Part shown: piece by piece, positions 45,053-57,200 of the stretch
Numbering within the stretch: position 1 is the stretch's first letter
Layout of the letters: each line of letters starts with the position of its first letter
DNA from: Coturnix japonica
Taxonomy: Eukaryota > Chordata > Aves > Galliformes > Phasianidae
Direction of reading: 5' to 3'
DNA length: 64,000 nucleotides
Assembly (NCBI RefSeq): GCF_001577835.2
Contig: NC_029521.1
Span: 20,242,470 to 20,306,469, forward strand
The notes under the pieces: generated by a model
Database searches by the model: none
The model's input: the letters and a program-made list of their open reading frames with translations, nothing else
What the model was told of the DNA's origin: nothing
Program-made: the position numbers and the translations under genes

Positions 45053-48000
45053 ATGGAGGGCGCGCGGCCTGCCGGGGCCAACCCCGCGGGAGGGGCGGGC
45101 TCCGGCTCGGGCTCCGGCTCCTTCCCGTCCCTCTTCCCGCCGGGCCTGCACGGAATCTACGGCGAGTGCCGCCGCCTGTACCCCGAGCAGCCCAACCCGC
45201 TGCAGGTCACCGCCATCCTCAAGTACTGGTGAGGCGGCCTGGGGCGGTGTGTGCGGTTGGAGATGTTGGGGTGCTGTTTGGAAGGGTCGTGTGGGGATGG
45301 GGGGAAACGTGGGGCCTCGCGTGGGGCTCGTGGGGCCTGCGGAGGAGCTGAGGGAACAGGGGGGGTTGAGGAGCAAAGCGCGGAGCTGTGAGGGAGCCGT
45401 GTGTGCAGCTGTGGGGGGGTATTGGGCATGGAGGGGCTGTGGGCGAAGAGCATCAGAGCTGAGGGCCACGGGTAGGGTTTCAGGGGATTTAGGGGGAGTT
45501 GTGGGCGTTGCGTGGGGTCAGAGGGAGCTGCTGGGGCTGCAGAGGGTGGGAAGGTAACGGGGCTGGGGGTTGGGAGCTGAATTTGGGAGGAGATGTAATA
45601 GAAAGGTTTGGTGCGGTGGGAATGGGGTTGTGATGGGATGGAGGGCATAAGGGGCTACATGCCATCATACAGCTACATGGAGGGAGGGCTGTGCTGCACA
45701 GCAGAGATTTGGGGGAGGAACTGGAGGTGGGGGAGGTGTTTGTGGGGTGGTACAGAGCTTCCCTGAGCGGGGATGGAACTGGGTAGTGAGAGGAGGGAGC
45801 GTTTCCTCATCTGAATGGTTCATGGTGGGGATAGTGGGGCTGGGGTTTCTTCTCCTGGGCAGGAGGCTGAAACTCTGTCTGCTGACCTGGAGCTTGGTGT
45901 GAACCAGTGTTTAACATCCGAGTGTGCTGAGTGTGCCTGCAGACCTGAGGAACAGACCCGGCTCCTCTTGCCTGTGTGTTGCCACGTGTTACCGCAGGCA
46001 GACTGAGAATCTGTTGCTTCTCCCCATCCCTGCTGACACGGTGTCTGACACAGTAACAGCAGTTGTTTATNNNNNTGTGAGAGAGTGGCACGAAGGAAGT
46101 ACTTGGATGTTTAGCTAGATAAGTGTCTAGTATCCAGCCCTGTGGGAAGTTGTTCCTCCTCTGCATGAGCTGCAGGATTAAGGGCTGGTCTAGATGAAAA
46201 GAAATTGCTGAGCAAAGTTCTGTGCCTTGAAATAAGTATTGTAACACTAATCAGCTTTGTAATTATAGCTATTGGTTTCTCTATTGTTAGCAGCAATTAT
46301 TGTTGTTCAGGTAGCTGGAGCCGTGTTCTTGGCATACACAGAAGATCCTTCCTTACTTTTATTTTTCTCTTGGAGCTGTTTCCTCTGCCCGCTTTGGGTT
46401 TCTCCCTGGACAAACACTTCAGTAACTCCTATCAGCATCCAGAGAAAGCTCCGTATGTAGATGCAAATACCACTTTTCCCCTGAGGCTGCCCTTCTTTCT
46501 TCTGAATGAGCACAATGAATAGAGAACGCAACAAATTTGTACCGTACCTGCAGCTTTGAAGTTGGGCTCTCTTTAATAAATCCCTCCAAGGCTTCCAGCT
46601 CTTTGTGTGAACCCACATACTGATATTAGATGTGATATGAGGTGAGCCCTGCAGGAGCACAGTGGGCGGCAGGGCAGGACATACCGGGGCAGGAGTTGTT
46701 GGTGCAGCAGCAAAACCTGCCCACAAATGGGGTAAGTTTGTGCCCCAGCCCTTGTGGGGGCTCTTCTGCCTGGGTGAGATCCTGGCTGTGCTGTGAGGAG
46801 GGGCTGCCTGAAGCCACTGCAGGGTGCTCCTGTGCTTGTACCTGTGCTGTGCCATGGAAGGATGGTTTAAGAGTTTGCCCAGTGTCAGAACTGTGTCGGC
46901 TCCCATCTGACTCATTTGACATCTAAGGTGTTATTAAACCCAGTTTAGGAGCAGGTTTTGTGGGAGAGGGGAACGCTTGTTGCTTAGCAGGTGGGGATGT
47001 TTTCCCTTTGTTTGGGAATCTTATGTGTCAGCTGTGAGGACTTGCTGCGCTCTGCTGACGGCTGTATTGAGCTCTCTTGCTCTGGAGCCTTCCACTAAGG
47101 TAGCTTTGTTTGAGCCCTTGTGTGGGGCTCTCCTCAAGGGATCCGCATGCTTGTGTTGCTCATTTCCTTCAGAAGAATGTGGCAGGCACTTCTGCCCAGT
47201 TTGAGAACAGGATTTTAGAACCAGGCACAGGGGAAGATCAATAATTGCAGTTTCCCAGGTAGGTTTCCTTGCAAACACTGGGCTAGGAAGATGGCCTGGA
47301 CCCTGTTAGGACGTCATAGGGTGCAGGGACTCTGAGATGTGTGTGTAAAGATGGACCCCATATGCTGTGTTTCATGGGTATTGTGGCTGTGTCCAGCCTG
47401 GAATTTCTTTGGCCCTAGTCCCATTGCTCTGGGCAAGGTGCTCACTGCTTCAGCCCATGGTTCTCATGGCTGCATTGCCAGCCAGTCCCAGGATGCCAGA
47501 GTTATCCTGGTGTGACTTGTAAGGAAGGGACTTGTGAGGGGCTGTCATGCTCTGTGCCCCTTTTGGAGAATCAGGAGAACTGCAATTAGTGCTTTGCTGT
47601 TTGATCACCCTACAACTCCCTTGCAGGACAGGGTGCCTGTGTCCAGATGTGGACGTTAACACTTCAGGGTTGTGGAGCATGCTGCAACAGGCTGGATGCT
47701 GTGGCTATTTCTTCACAAGTCTGATATATATATATATAAAAATATATATATATAGCTATTGCTCTTTTACTGGTACAATTTTGTGAATGTTTTGAGGAGG
47801 TTTTAATATGATTTTCCAGAGTCTTTCATGCTTTAATGTTAAAAACATTGTAGTACATTGCACGCATGCACTTTGCCTTCCTGTGCTTGGAGCTGTCTGG
47901 ACTTAACCCAACCTTTCTCTTCTTTGTTTTTTGTTGTTTTGTTTTTTAATTAAAAAGAGTAATTTGACCGTGCGGGTCTTATTTTTGTCACTAGCTGTGA

Positions 48001-48223
48001 TTTAAAGCAGGTCCCTTGTGGCATCTGTGAAGACTTTTTTGTCTTGAATGAACTGATTTACTTAAAAATCTTTTTGCTTTTACTGCAGGTTGGGGGGTCC
48101 CGATCCTCTGGACTACGTCAGCATGTACAGGAACATAGGAAACCCAGCGCTGAACGTTCCTGAGCACTGGCACTATGTCAGTTTTGGGTTAAGTGACTTG
48201 TATGGAGATAACAGAGTACATGA
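45053..48223 (+). CDS. SUFU: SUFU, suppressor of fused (first two coding exons; gene continues beyond the right edge)
   Basis: SUFU binds GLI transcription factors in cytoplasm and cilium and holds them inactive until Hedgehog signalling releases them. Exon 1 is 45053-45228 (176 nt, strong context GCCATGG, GTGAGG donor). Exon 2 is 48089-48223 (135 nt). Together they encode 103 residues plus two nt. The segments LFPPGLHGIYGECRRLYPEQ and PLDYVSMYRNIGNPALNVPE, then HWHYVSFGLSDLYGDNRVHE, match human SUFU residue for residue over most positions. The first 23 residues differ, being a Gly/Ser/Ala-rich leader with a GSGSGSGS run where human has a Pro/Ala-rich one; this part is disordered in the family. 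The remaining exons, with the rest of the N-terminal and the whole C-terminal GLI-binding lobes, lie outside. Confidence 0.95.
46071..46075. other. Assembly gap (five N)
   Basis: Five undetermined bases interrupt SUFU intron 1. They do not touch an exon. The true size of the gap may differ. Confidence 0.99.
47724..47754 (+). repeat. (AT)n repeat with central A-run, near-palindromic
   Basis: Two AT-dinucleotide arms flank an AAAAA centre, so the tract can fold on itself. It is a short microsatellite in SUFU intron 1. Confidence 0.9.
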
Positions 48224-51200
48224 GTGAGTATCATCCCAGTTCTGTTGCTGTGCTGAGTTCTGTGTCACATTTGGGGAATGTAGGTAAAACCCTGTCCTGC
48301 TGTTTATATTATTTGAACAGCTGTTTTTCAGCTGAGTACCGTAGGCTGTGGGTCCTGCTAAGGGGTGACGTATGCTTGTTCTTGGATGTAGAAAAGTTAC
48401 TGTGTTCCCCTCCTTGGGCTTTGCATGCAATATATTTCCTTGCTAGTGTTAAGAAGCGGAGTGACTTCTGCATGTTTGTGTTGGTTTTTATTGTTTGTTT
48501 TTTAACTAATGGGGACACTTTTTTTTCCCCCTTAAACTGAATGGTTTATGTTTTTCCACTCTTGGTAATCTGCTGTGTTTATATGCTTAAATTCTGCTCC
48601 CTCCCTGTGCACGCTTAATGACTTACTCTGCAAAAATGCTGTCAGGGCATTTTTCCTATTGCTGGCACAGCAGTGTTATGGCAGGAAATGAACTGCCACC
48701 CCAGTGGCTACTGTATGAAGTGTGAGTCTATCATAACAGAAGAGTAATCAAATCGTTATCTTGGCCTGTTGATATGAGCAGTCTTTAACAGGTGTTTTGT
48801 GTTAGTCCAGGCAATCAACATGATCTAACCTTACTCTTGTCTTTCTTTCGCTGACTTTGCTCCTTAACTCCAGATAAGGTGAACAGTAGTCACCACACTT
48901 TCACAGTCTCGGGACAGAACTCTTTTAACCAGACAGAAATGGCAGAAGGTTTATGTTGTTAATGTTTAGTTCAACTGTCTTGTGCTGTTCTGCAGTTCTG
49001 GGCTAAATATCCACTGTGAACGGTGTGACAAAAGTCCGGATTTGTTCATCCGAGCTTTTCCTCTTCTGTTCATTTAAGTTAAGTTTCAGCCAACAGGTTG
49101 TGTTCTGTTTTAACGAGGTGCTTTTGTTGCAACAGCAACAGTCAAGCAGTTCTTTAACTGTACCTATGTCCTTAAGGCAGTTTCTCCTGTTTGTGGATAC
49201 AAGCCTGCTTTTCAGAAATCAAGTCTTTTAAGACTGGAGTTTACACAGAAACTTAGTGTCACTGAGACCTTCCTGGAGCATTTTAACCAAAACATCTGGC
49301 AACAAACTCCATTCATTACTTGCTGGGGTGGAGAAGGGGTAGGGCAAATGAAAGAAATGAAGTTAAAGGTTACCTTCCCTTGCTTTCACAACAGATGTAG
49401 CCATGCACATGCAGGCTTTAATGTAATGCCTTTATTCTCAAGTAATGAGATTTCATCTTTACCAGTGAAAATGAGAGGTTGCTAAGATTAGGCAGCCTGT
49501 GTTTTCCAGCTGCGTTCTACTGGCAGTTCATTTTGGAGGGCATAAGCTGTGCTGACTTCATTTTGGTGGCTTGTCAGCCTGATGATTTTTCATGTTGAGA
49601 CTCTTTTTGATCGGGTCTGGTCCTGATGATTTGCAGAGAGAGCAGTAACAGACTGTGTGAGTCTCCACTGAAGGCAGGAAGAGTGAGGAATGGTTTAATG
49701 TGTTTTTAGGAACGAGGAAGCAAGTGAGGTAAGGACGTAGCCTCTTGTGGCACATGCTCTGGTTTCTCAGTCCCAGGCTGCTCTCTGCTAAACTATAACC
49801 TGTTATTCTGACACAGAGAGATTGAGAGTGAAGGTGTTACACAGGTCTGTCACAACCTTGAAAATCTTACAGGGATGAGACGACCAAACTCTTCATGCTG
49901 TCATATAACTTGATCTGGAAATTCAGACTGAGATGATTGAGGATGCCTTGTGCTGGCTGCAGTTCATCACCTTAAGTTTAGTCTCAGTGTTGGAGCTAGA
50001 AAACTTAATGTTGCGTGTGCTGTCAAGAAGATTGCCTCTGCTTTTGTTGCAGATAGTCTGACTACACAATTATGGATGTGGTAAAGCTGTCAAAACCTAC
50101 GTGTAGCTTGAATGCTGAGCCTGAAATTACCAACTGGTAGGTGAGCACTAAGGGTGGATAAACAGAGCTCAGCACCCACCAGTTATTCTTGTTCCTAGCA
50201 GCAGTCTCTGCCACCTGCTCGCAAAACAGGACTGCTGCATGGACTGCATGTCACAAGGCTGGTGCTGCATGTGTGTTTGCAGGATTGTGGTGGGTTCTGT
50301 GTATGCTCAGGAAGCTCTCATTTTTCAGGAAGAAATGTACTGAAGCCCCTGTTTAATACTGTGGGTAGTGGTCTCTGTTGCTCAAAAGGCTTTGGAGTTC
50401 TGCTTTCTCAGGTGAAAGCATCCTACAGGATGGTTGGCAGCACAGCGGGGTGGCAGGCACATCGTTTTAGTCTTCAGAGGATTTTCTTTAAAGCTGGTGG
50501 GACACTGAGCTCTGTTCAGTTCTGCTGGCCACTGGAGATAGCTGATGGTTTGTGGCTCTTTATTTGCTTTCCAACTCTTTAAAGAGTGCAGAGCTGGGCC
50601 TACTTATGGCAGACAGAGACTGGCAACAGAGGCATGTTTCCATAACCTTGCTGCCTTTCATCCTTTAGAAGGGGACAGATAATACACTGCCAAGTGCCTT
50701 GTTCATCTCCTGCTTGACTTTGGACTTACTTCTTGTGGACCTATTATGGCATCCTAAACCAACTACAATGAGTGTTAAATGAGAACAACTTTCTTATGAT
50801 TATTGTGAGTGAACTAGGGTTGGGTTGGAGGCCCTGTATTTTTATTTATAATGAAATAGCAAACAGATGTAGCGTGTAACATGAAAATGTTGACTTTAAT
50901 TTATATTTTTTAATAAGAACCTGAAAAGTCTGAAGTGGAGCTCTCCCTGTGCCTCCTTGTTGACAGATTTATTTTCAGTTAAAGCAGCACTATTTCCTGC
51001 TCTGCTTAAATGTCAGCTATGCTCTGCTTACGGAACTCTGGCCTGTTCTTAAGAGTCCACGGAATAGCATGGAAGAAATATACAAATTTCAAGCGGGGAA
51101 ACCTTTTTCATTTAAAAACACTCAGTGTTTCATGGTATAATGGCAACCATGACACCAGCTGTGCTGAGCTGATTGCTCTGAAAATCCTAAATCATGACAT

Positions 51201-54200
51201 CATGACAGCACTGGGGAACCGCGGGCCTTTCCATGGGATTTGATGCCAAGCTGTTTGCATGGCAATAAGTCTCTCCAGTCAAGCATGCTACATAAGTTGA
51301 GTGGCAGCAGAAATCCTTCTGGGGTATTTCTGCAAGTTGTTTCTCTCTCTCTTGTTCTTCTTCGTAAGTTCTTCTGTCTACTTTAAATCCAAAAGTAATA
51401 TGTAAGTTCTTGAATCCATTCAGCAGGCTTGTTTTACTGGCCAAGGTTGAGTGTCCAGTTAACTATTCCTATAGTTCCACATGTACTCGTTCTTTCTGCT
51501 AACAATTCTTAAAGTGCACGGAATGTTAGAATCATGATGTAATATGATTACTGTAAACCTTGAATAGCCTTATTTGTATTAAAATTGCAAGGTTGTAACT
51601 CAGAGCCACAACAGAAAGCAAAACTGAACTTGTGGCTAGGTTAGGAGATAAGGTTTGTACTTACGGCCTTCCCACATCCTGAGAATAAACATGCCTGCAG
51701 TGTTTTGATGTTTCGCCTATTGTGTAAATCCCAATGATTGGGTTTCTTGATCTACACAAACTTCATATAGACAACGTGGTTGTTTTTTCTTTTCTGGCAG
51801 CTTGCCACTAGCCTCAGTGCAGCATCCCATTTGCATAGAGCCAAAAAGATTCCAGCCGCCTTCATCTCTGATACAGATGCATGGTACCACCCGCCGAGAC
51901 AACAGGTCCCAGCTTGCTGTGGCCCTTTTGATTTCCACTGCTTCCCATTGGGATGGGGAAGGAGCGGTGCATGCCGGGGAGAACGTGTTGTCTCTGTGGG
52001 TGGTGCCTCCCTATTAAAGGTAAGGGTAAGCATGAGCCTTTCATGATCTTCCATCCAGCTTATGTTCTGCTGGCGTGTATAGATCCTCTGAATGACCTTA
52101 ACTTGTAAAGGGGCAAGGATGCTTGTTAGAGCTGGGGGGAAGAAAAAGGAGCGCAAAACTGGATCAGGTAACAAATGCGAGGCTTGCAGAGGGGTGGATG
52201 TTTTCAGCAAGGCTTTTTCCAAGTATGAAAAGAGTTTGAAAAGAGTATTTAGAAAATAGCCTGGAAGTTGGAACGAGTGCTCTCTTTCTTTGAGTGCGTG
52301 CTGGCTTCTCCTTTGAGCCTGCATGAATATAGGATGGAGTGGTGCTGACAGCTGTCACTTTAGTGGCCTCTTAGTTCTGTAGCCTTTCATAAATTCCAAA
52401 GCTTGCTGCTGCCAGCCTTTAGCCTTAAATTTTGCTATTTAATGGGTCCCTGAGTGCTTTATAAACCACGTGCCCAAAGCACCTCTGAAATATTACACCC
52501 AAGTCTGAGGTGACAATGAACTGTTTTTATAACAGTGGAGATGGTTCTGCTCTTCTTTATTTTCATGAAAATGAAGTAGAATAAAGGACCTTTCGGAAGA
52601 CTGTGAGTTAGAGGTGGGCAGTGCTGGTTGTTGTGGATTGGTATCTCAGAGAATGTTTTGAAGCAACTCTTGTAGAATACAGCGTATCTAAGAGGAGAAA
52701 TGAAAGATCAGATCACACTGGGAGCCGAGCCTGAAATTCCAGGAAAATTATTATCCAGTTTGTTTTAAGTGTGCATTCTTCACATAGAGGAACCTGAGGA
52801 CTTGTTCTGAAATAACAGCAGAGTGGTGCAAGCCATCTCTCCTCATCCTCACCTTGCTTCCCTCGGCTGCTGCCTCAGAAGGAAAATGACACCTGCTCAG
52901 TAAGGGCTGACTGCTTGGTACCACCTCAGCATATGGAACAGGGAAGCAAGTTTAAGTTCTGGGGACAGATTGAGGACCTGGATAGAGCATCTGCCCCAAC
53001 TAAAGGGAGCAACGTGGGAAATGGCACTGATAAACTTATAAGCTAACTGATAAGTTTAGGAAGGAGCTACAAGACTTAAGGCTGGAGGAGGGAGAGCCCA
53101 AGGTGGGCAATGAGCTCTCAGTGTTCTTTTTCTTCTTGATTCTGTTTGTCTGGCAGAGACCGATCCCAGGTTTAATGCTTTTCTCTTTAGTCATCTTTCT
53201 GAGACAGTGGAGTGAGGAAGTTTCATGGCAGAGTAGGAAGGGAGAGGGCACAGAATTACAGAGTTCTGTGACCAGCAGAAAATATTTCCTTTTAGCAATA
53301 GCTTATATAAGATGCCACCAGAGTTGAAATGAATAATTTGAGCTTCAGGGGGGCAATAAGGTCCATATTTTGATGAACTTGTCTCATGCTTGGGTTTGTT
53401 ACGTGTCTACACAGATGTGAACTAGTCTGAGCTTTTTCCAGACTTATGCAATACTTGTAACATCTCTCATCTCTGTGCATCTCTGGTGTCTAGAAGTGTA
53501 GCTGTGCTTTCATCGATGGACCTGTACATCCATTTTTCTACCTGGCTGTTGTTTCTGCCCACACGTGGTGCTATTGGGACACCTCTTATTTTGAAGAGCT
53601 TTAAGTGTGACTAATAGAGTTGAACAACTTCAGGGACTTTTTAAAATGCACAAGTGTGACCACGAAGGATTCAACTCCGGATCTCCCAAGCCAAAGTGAA
53701 ACCAAGTGTCATGCCTATTCACACATCCCATTGACCGTGTCCCTCTGGTGATGGAGGCAATGCAGTGGGGTGAGGAGTTGTTTGTCTGCTGGAGGCAGAC
53801 CTCCCTTGAAGCAGTGGTCACCATGGGGAAACCTATTTTTCTCTGCTCCCAGGCGGAGAGCACTTGGCTTCCAAATGCCTTTTGCTGGAGGTGGTTAGCA
53901 CCGTTAATAATGTGGATGATGCAGGCCACCTACAGAGAGAGGTCTGCTTTGTGCTGCTGTGTATCTGCGTGTGGAGCTTGTGGGATCAGAGCACGCTTGA
54001 ACTGTGCTAGACTTGGAAATAGTTTTTTGAAGCATTGAAGGAAATTCGTTTAACGTTTACAGCGAAGTAGTTGAATTTACAAGGAGGACTGTTTTCAATA
54101 AAAAAAGAAAAGGTTGGATGGAAGTTTACAGCTGAGAGTTGCTGAAGCTGTTTCCTGTGCAGTGGCACATCTGTGCGTGCATCCTGGTAAGCTGAGCCCC

Positions 54201-57200
54201 TGCTGCCATGTGAGGATGGGACACAGTGCTCAAATGGGGTGACTCCTTTCTGTCAGCAGAGCTGCATTTATGGTCTGCTGTATGGGAGGAGAGCCGGCCC
54301 AGCCAGCTCCTCGCTCTCATCTCACAGCTGGGTTAGTGCAGAGCAGGGCAGGAGGGCTCTCGCTTGGCCTGCTGGGATGGGGAGTGACTGGAGATCAAGC
54401 TCAGGTCTTCCTGTGTGAGATTGTTTAATTTGATAAGGGTTGTTCTCGGATGTTCTAAAAAGCAATAATTAAAAGAGAGGGTCGGTTGTTTTTGTTTTTT
54501 TTCCTGGGATGTGAAGGTAAAAGCATTTCATAAGCTGTGTGGCCAGTCCAGCTGTGAGATCAAAGGGCATCTGACTTTTTTTTGTCTTCTTGCTAGCTGG
54601 AATAATGATACCAACAAAATAAATGTTTGAAGAGATGCATCTGAATGCTGTTATTCAGACCTAATCTCCTTTTTTCCCCAGTGCAGACACTACTTTGGGA
54701 GCATGCCTGGCTAACCAGCACAATGCTTGGATATTCTGTCTGCATCTTGATGGGACAGTTCGATGACCAGATTTATTTTAAAATTCAATCTATCGGCATT
54801 TCTCTCCCTTAAGCTGCACTGTGGTTACTAAACTCATCTGCTTTTCTACTGTCATCTCAATTTCGAATCAAGCCCCAGTAGGCAGTGACACCAGGCTAAC
54901 AAAAGCGGGCTGTAAATCTTTGGTGGTCTCCATTCACATGGCATTCCCTTCCCTGGACAAAGGGGTGGCCGGGGCTCCCGAGTGCCACGCTGCCTCCAGG
55001 GATGGTGAACAAGGGCTGGATGTCTTGGGGGAGGCATCTGGGACAAAGCTATTTGGGTAGCTGGGATGCCACCTGACAAAGGGGCTGTGGTTTAAAGAGG
55101 GATTCTGCTAGGGCTCTTAAGAACAAAAAGCACACACACAAAAAAGGCACAACTGAAAACTATTCCACTATAACCAGGGTGGGAGGAGGTGAAGGGGGAC
55201 TCAGCCGTTCTTGGGGGGCTCTGATTTAAATCCAGAGTGCAGAAACGAGGGCAGGAGGGAAGGATGCACAGATGGCTCATTGTTTTGTCTCTCTTGGCGT
55301 TCTTGCGCTGCCAAAGTGAAGGGCAGTTGTTTTAAAATCCCTGTTGCAAAGGGAGCTGTTTACTTTTCAGCTTTTGCTCATCCCTGAAGATACTAACTGT
55401 AAAGCAGCAGGGCTAGACATTGTCACTCTCTTATTCTGAAGGACAGTGCCCTGACCGAGGGCATGGGGTGGCTGTCAGGCAGTATCGCTCTGTAAGGGAC
55501 CAGTAAAGAGCTGCAGCAGCCAGGGAGCGCACAGGGCAAAGGGGTGCACAATGGGGACTGGTGCAGAGCAGCATATCCAGCTGATGAAACATGGCATAAA
55601 CCTGCAGCCGTACCCAGCGTGCAGTATAGTCCTCTGTCAGCATTTCATTTCTTGTAGCAGACTATTCGTTAGTGCACAGCCATATTCTGCCGTTCCTATA
55701 CTGTTATTCTTTCTACTGGTGCTGTTCCTTCCCCCGCCTCCCCTGTGGATTGTTGTGGCCTTTCTGGAGCAGGGGCCTTTTTTGGCATAGTCGACAAAAA
55801 TAAACCATAAAGGCCGCTGTTGTTATGAATAAGGCTCAATGGGGGAATTTCAGCAGTAGAACTACAGCAATATAATTATACTGGTAGACTGGTTACAGTA
55901 AATTTGCTCATGAAGACAAGCCTTAAGTTGACATTTCCTAGCTAAGTTGAATCCATATGTATAATGTTATTACACAAAAAATAATGTGTCTCTGGGCCTT
56001 GAATTCTTTTTTACCCAGAAGAGTAACGTTAAGCAGAAAAGCAAAGAAGTTTGTGTTCAGAGATGGATGGGGATTTTCTGAAGCAGAACTGCCGTGATGA
56101 GTTGGATGCTGAACTTTATGTTTAACTGAGTAGGTTATTCCTTGGAAATCAAGCAGGAGCGTGAGGAGTGCTTGTGCTTCTTGTACCAAAACCTGAGTGG
56201 TACTGAAGTGTGCAGTAAGTTAACATCACTCCCAAGCTTCACTCCCATTAGTAAGAGAAACTGATCCACTGTGCAGTCTCCGTAACTACTTTGGCTGAGA
56301 GGCACAGTAATTTACCTTTAGGTGTAATCCTGGGCCCACTGTGAAATGAGGAGAAAAAAATGTTTTTTCCTCCCTTGCTTGTTTTAAAGAGGCCAAGATT
56401 CCTTTTATCCTCTTATCCTCTTGTTTTTAATCTTGCAGCAGGTAGAGGGTGGGTAATATTTTTGTAAGTCAGGTATTTATTCCTGAAAATCGAAGATATC
56501 AGCCTTAAATGTCTGCCTCTGGAAGGTTCTGACTGGGTTTCTAAACCTCCAAAGGAATGATGGTCTTTCAGGAGAAGCTTAATGGAAGATTAATACAAAA
56601 ATAATACAGGGGACTGCACTCTTTGCAATGAAGTAAGACCAGATACCACCTCAGCAAGTAAGGAGATGTCTTGATTTCTGCAGCTGATGAAGTAAAACAT
56701 GAAGGATTGGGTCCCAGATCCAGTAGGTAACACAGCTGCTTAAACTCCTGTTGAAGTTTGGCCTTCAGTCTCCTCAAAGCTCCTAAATACTTTTTGTGCT
56801 TTAAGCTCATCTGTTGCACTGCTGAGAACTTAGTCGTACAGGAATCCTAAGATGTGATGAAGGTGTTCCCTGTGTTCTTTTTACCTCTGCTCTTAAAGCA
56901 GCAGCAAAGTAATGGGAGTAATGCTGTGATATGTTTATGCTCTATGTAACCTGTTGGAGCCTGGGATTTCTAGGCAGTGCTACAAACTAGCTGTAGCTGT
57001 CAGTGTAGCTTCTAGCTTTGGGTTTCTCTCTTACTCTTTTCACCCTCCAATACTGCTTTTGAAAGCCTCCTTTGTTATGCGAATGGATTCCTCCCAGCAG
57101 CTGCAGAACTTTCCACAGTGGGAGCTAGGAAGGAGCCAGCAGACACTGCAAGGAAAGTCGGTGCCCTTTTCCCAGCTGCTCACCGTGCATGGCAGTACTG

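Larger units (their letters stand above)
45229..48088 (+). other. SUFU: SUFU intron 1
   Basis: This intron is 2.86 kb and G-rich near its 5' end. It contains a 5-base run of N at 46071-46075 and an AT dinucleotide repeat at 47724-47754. No other gene or interspersed repeat was recognised. Confidence 0.7.

Noticed and set aside
51752-52324. A 190-codon minus-strand frame in SUFU intron 2
   Set aside because: It has no homology that I recognise. It overlaps the plus-strand exon-like segment, which has the better splice signals.
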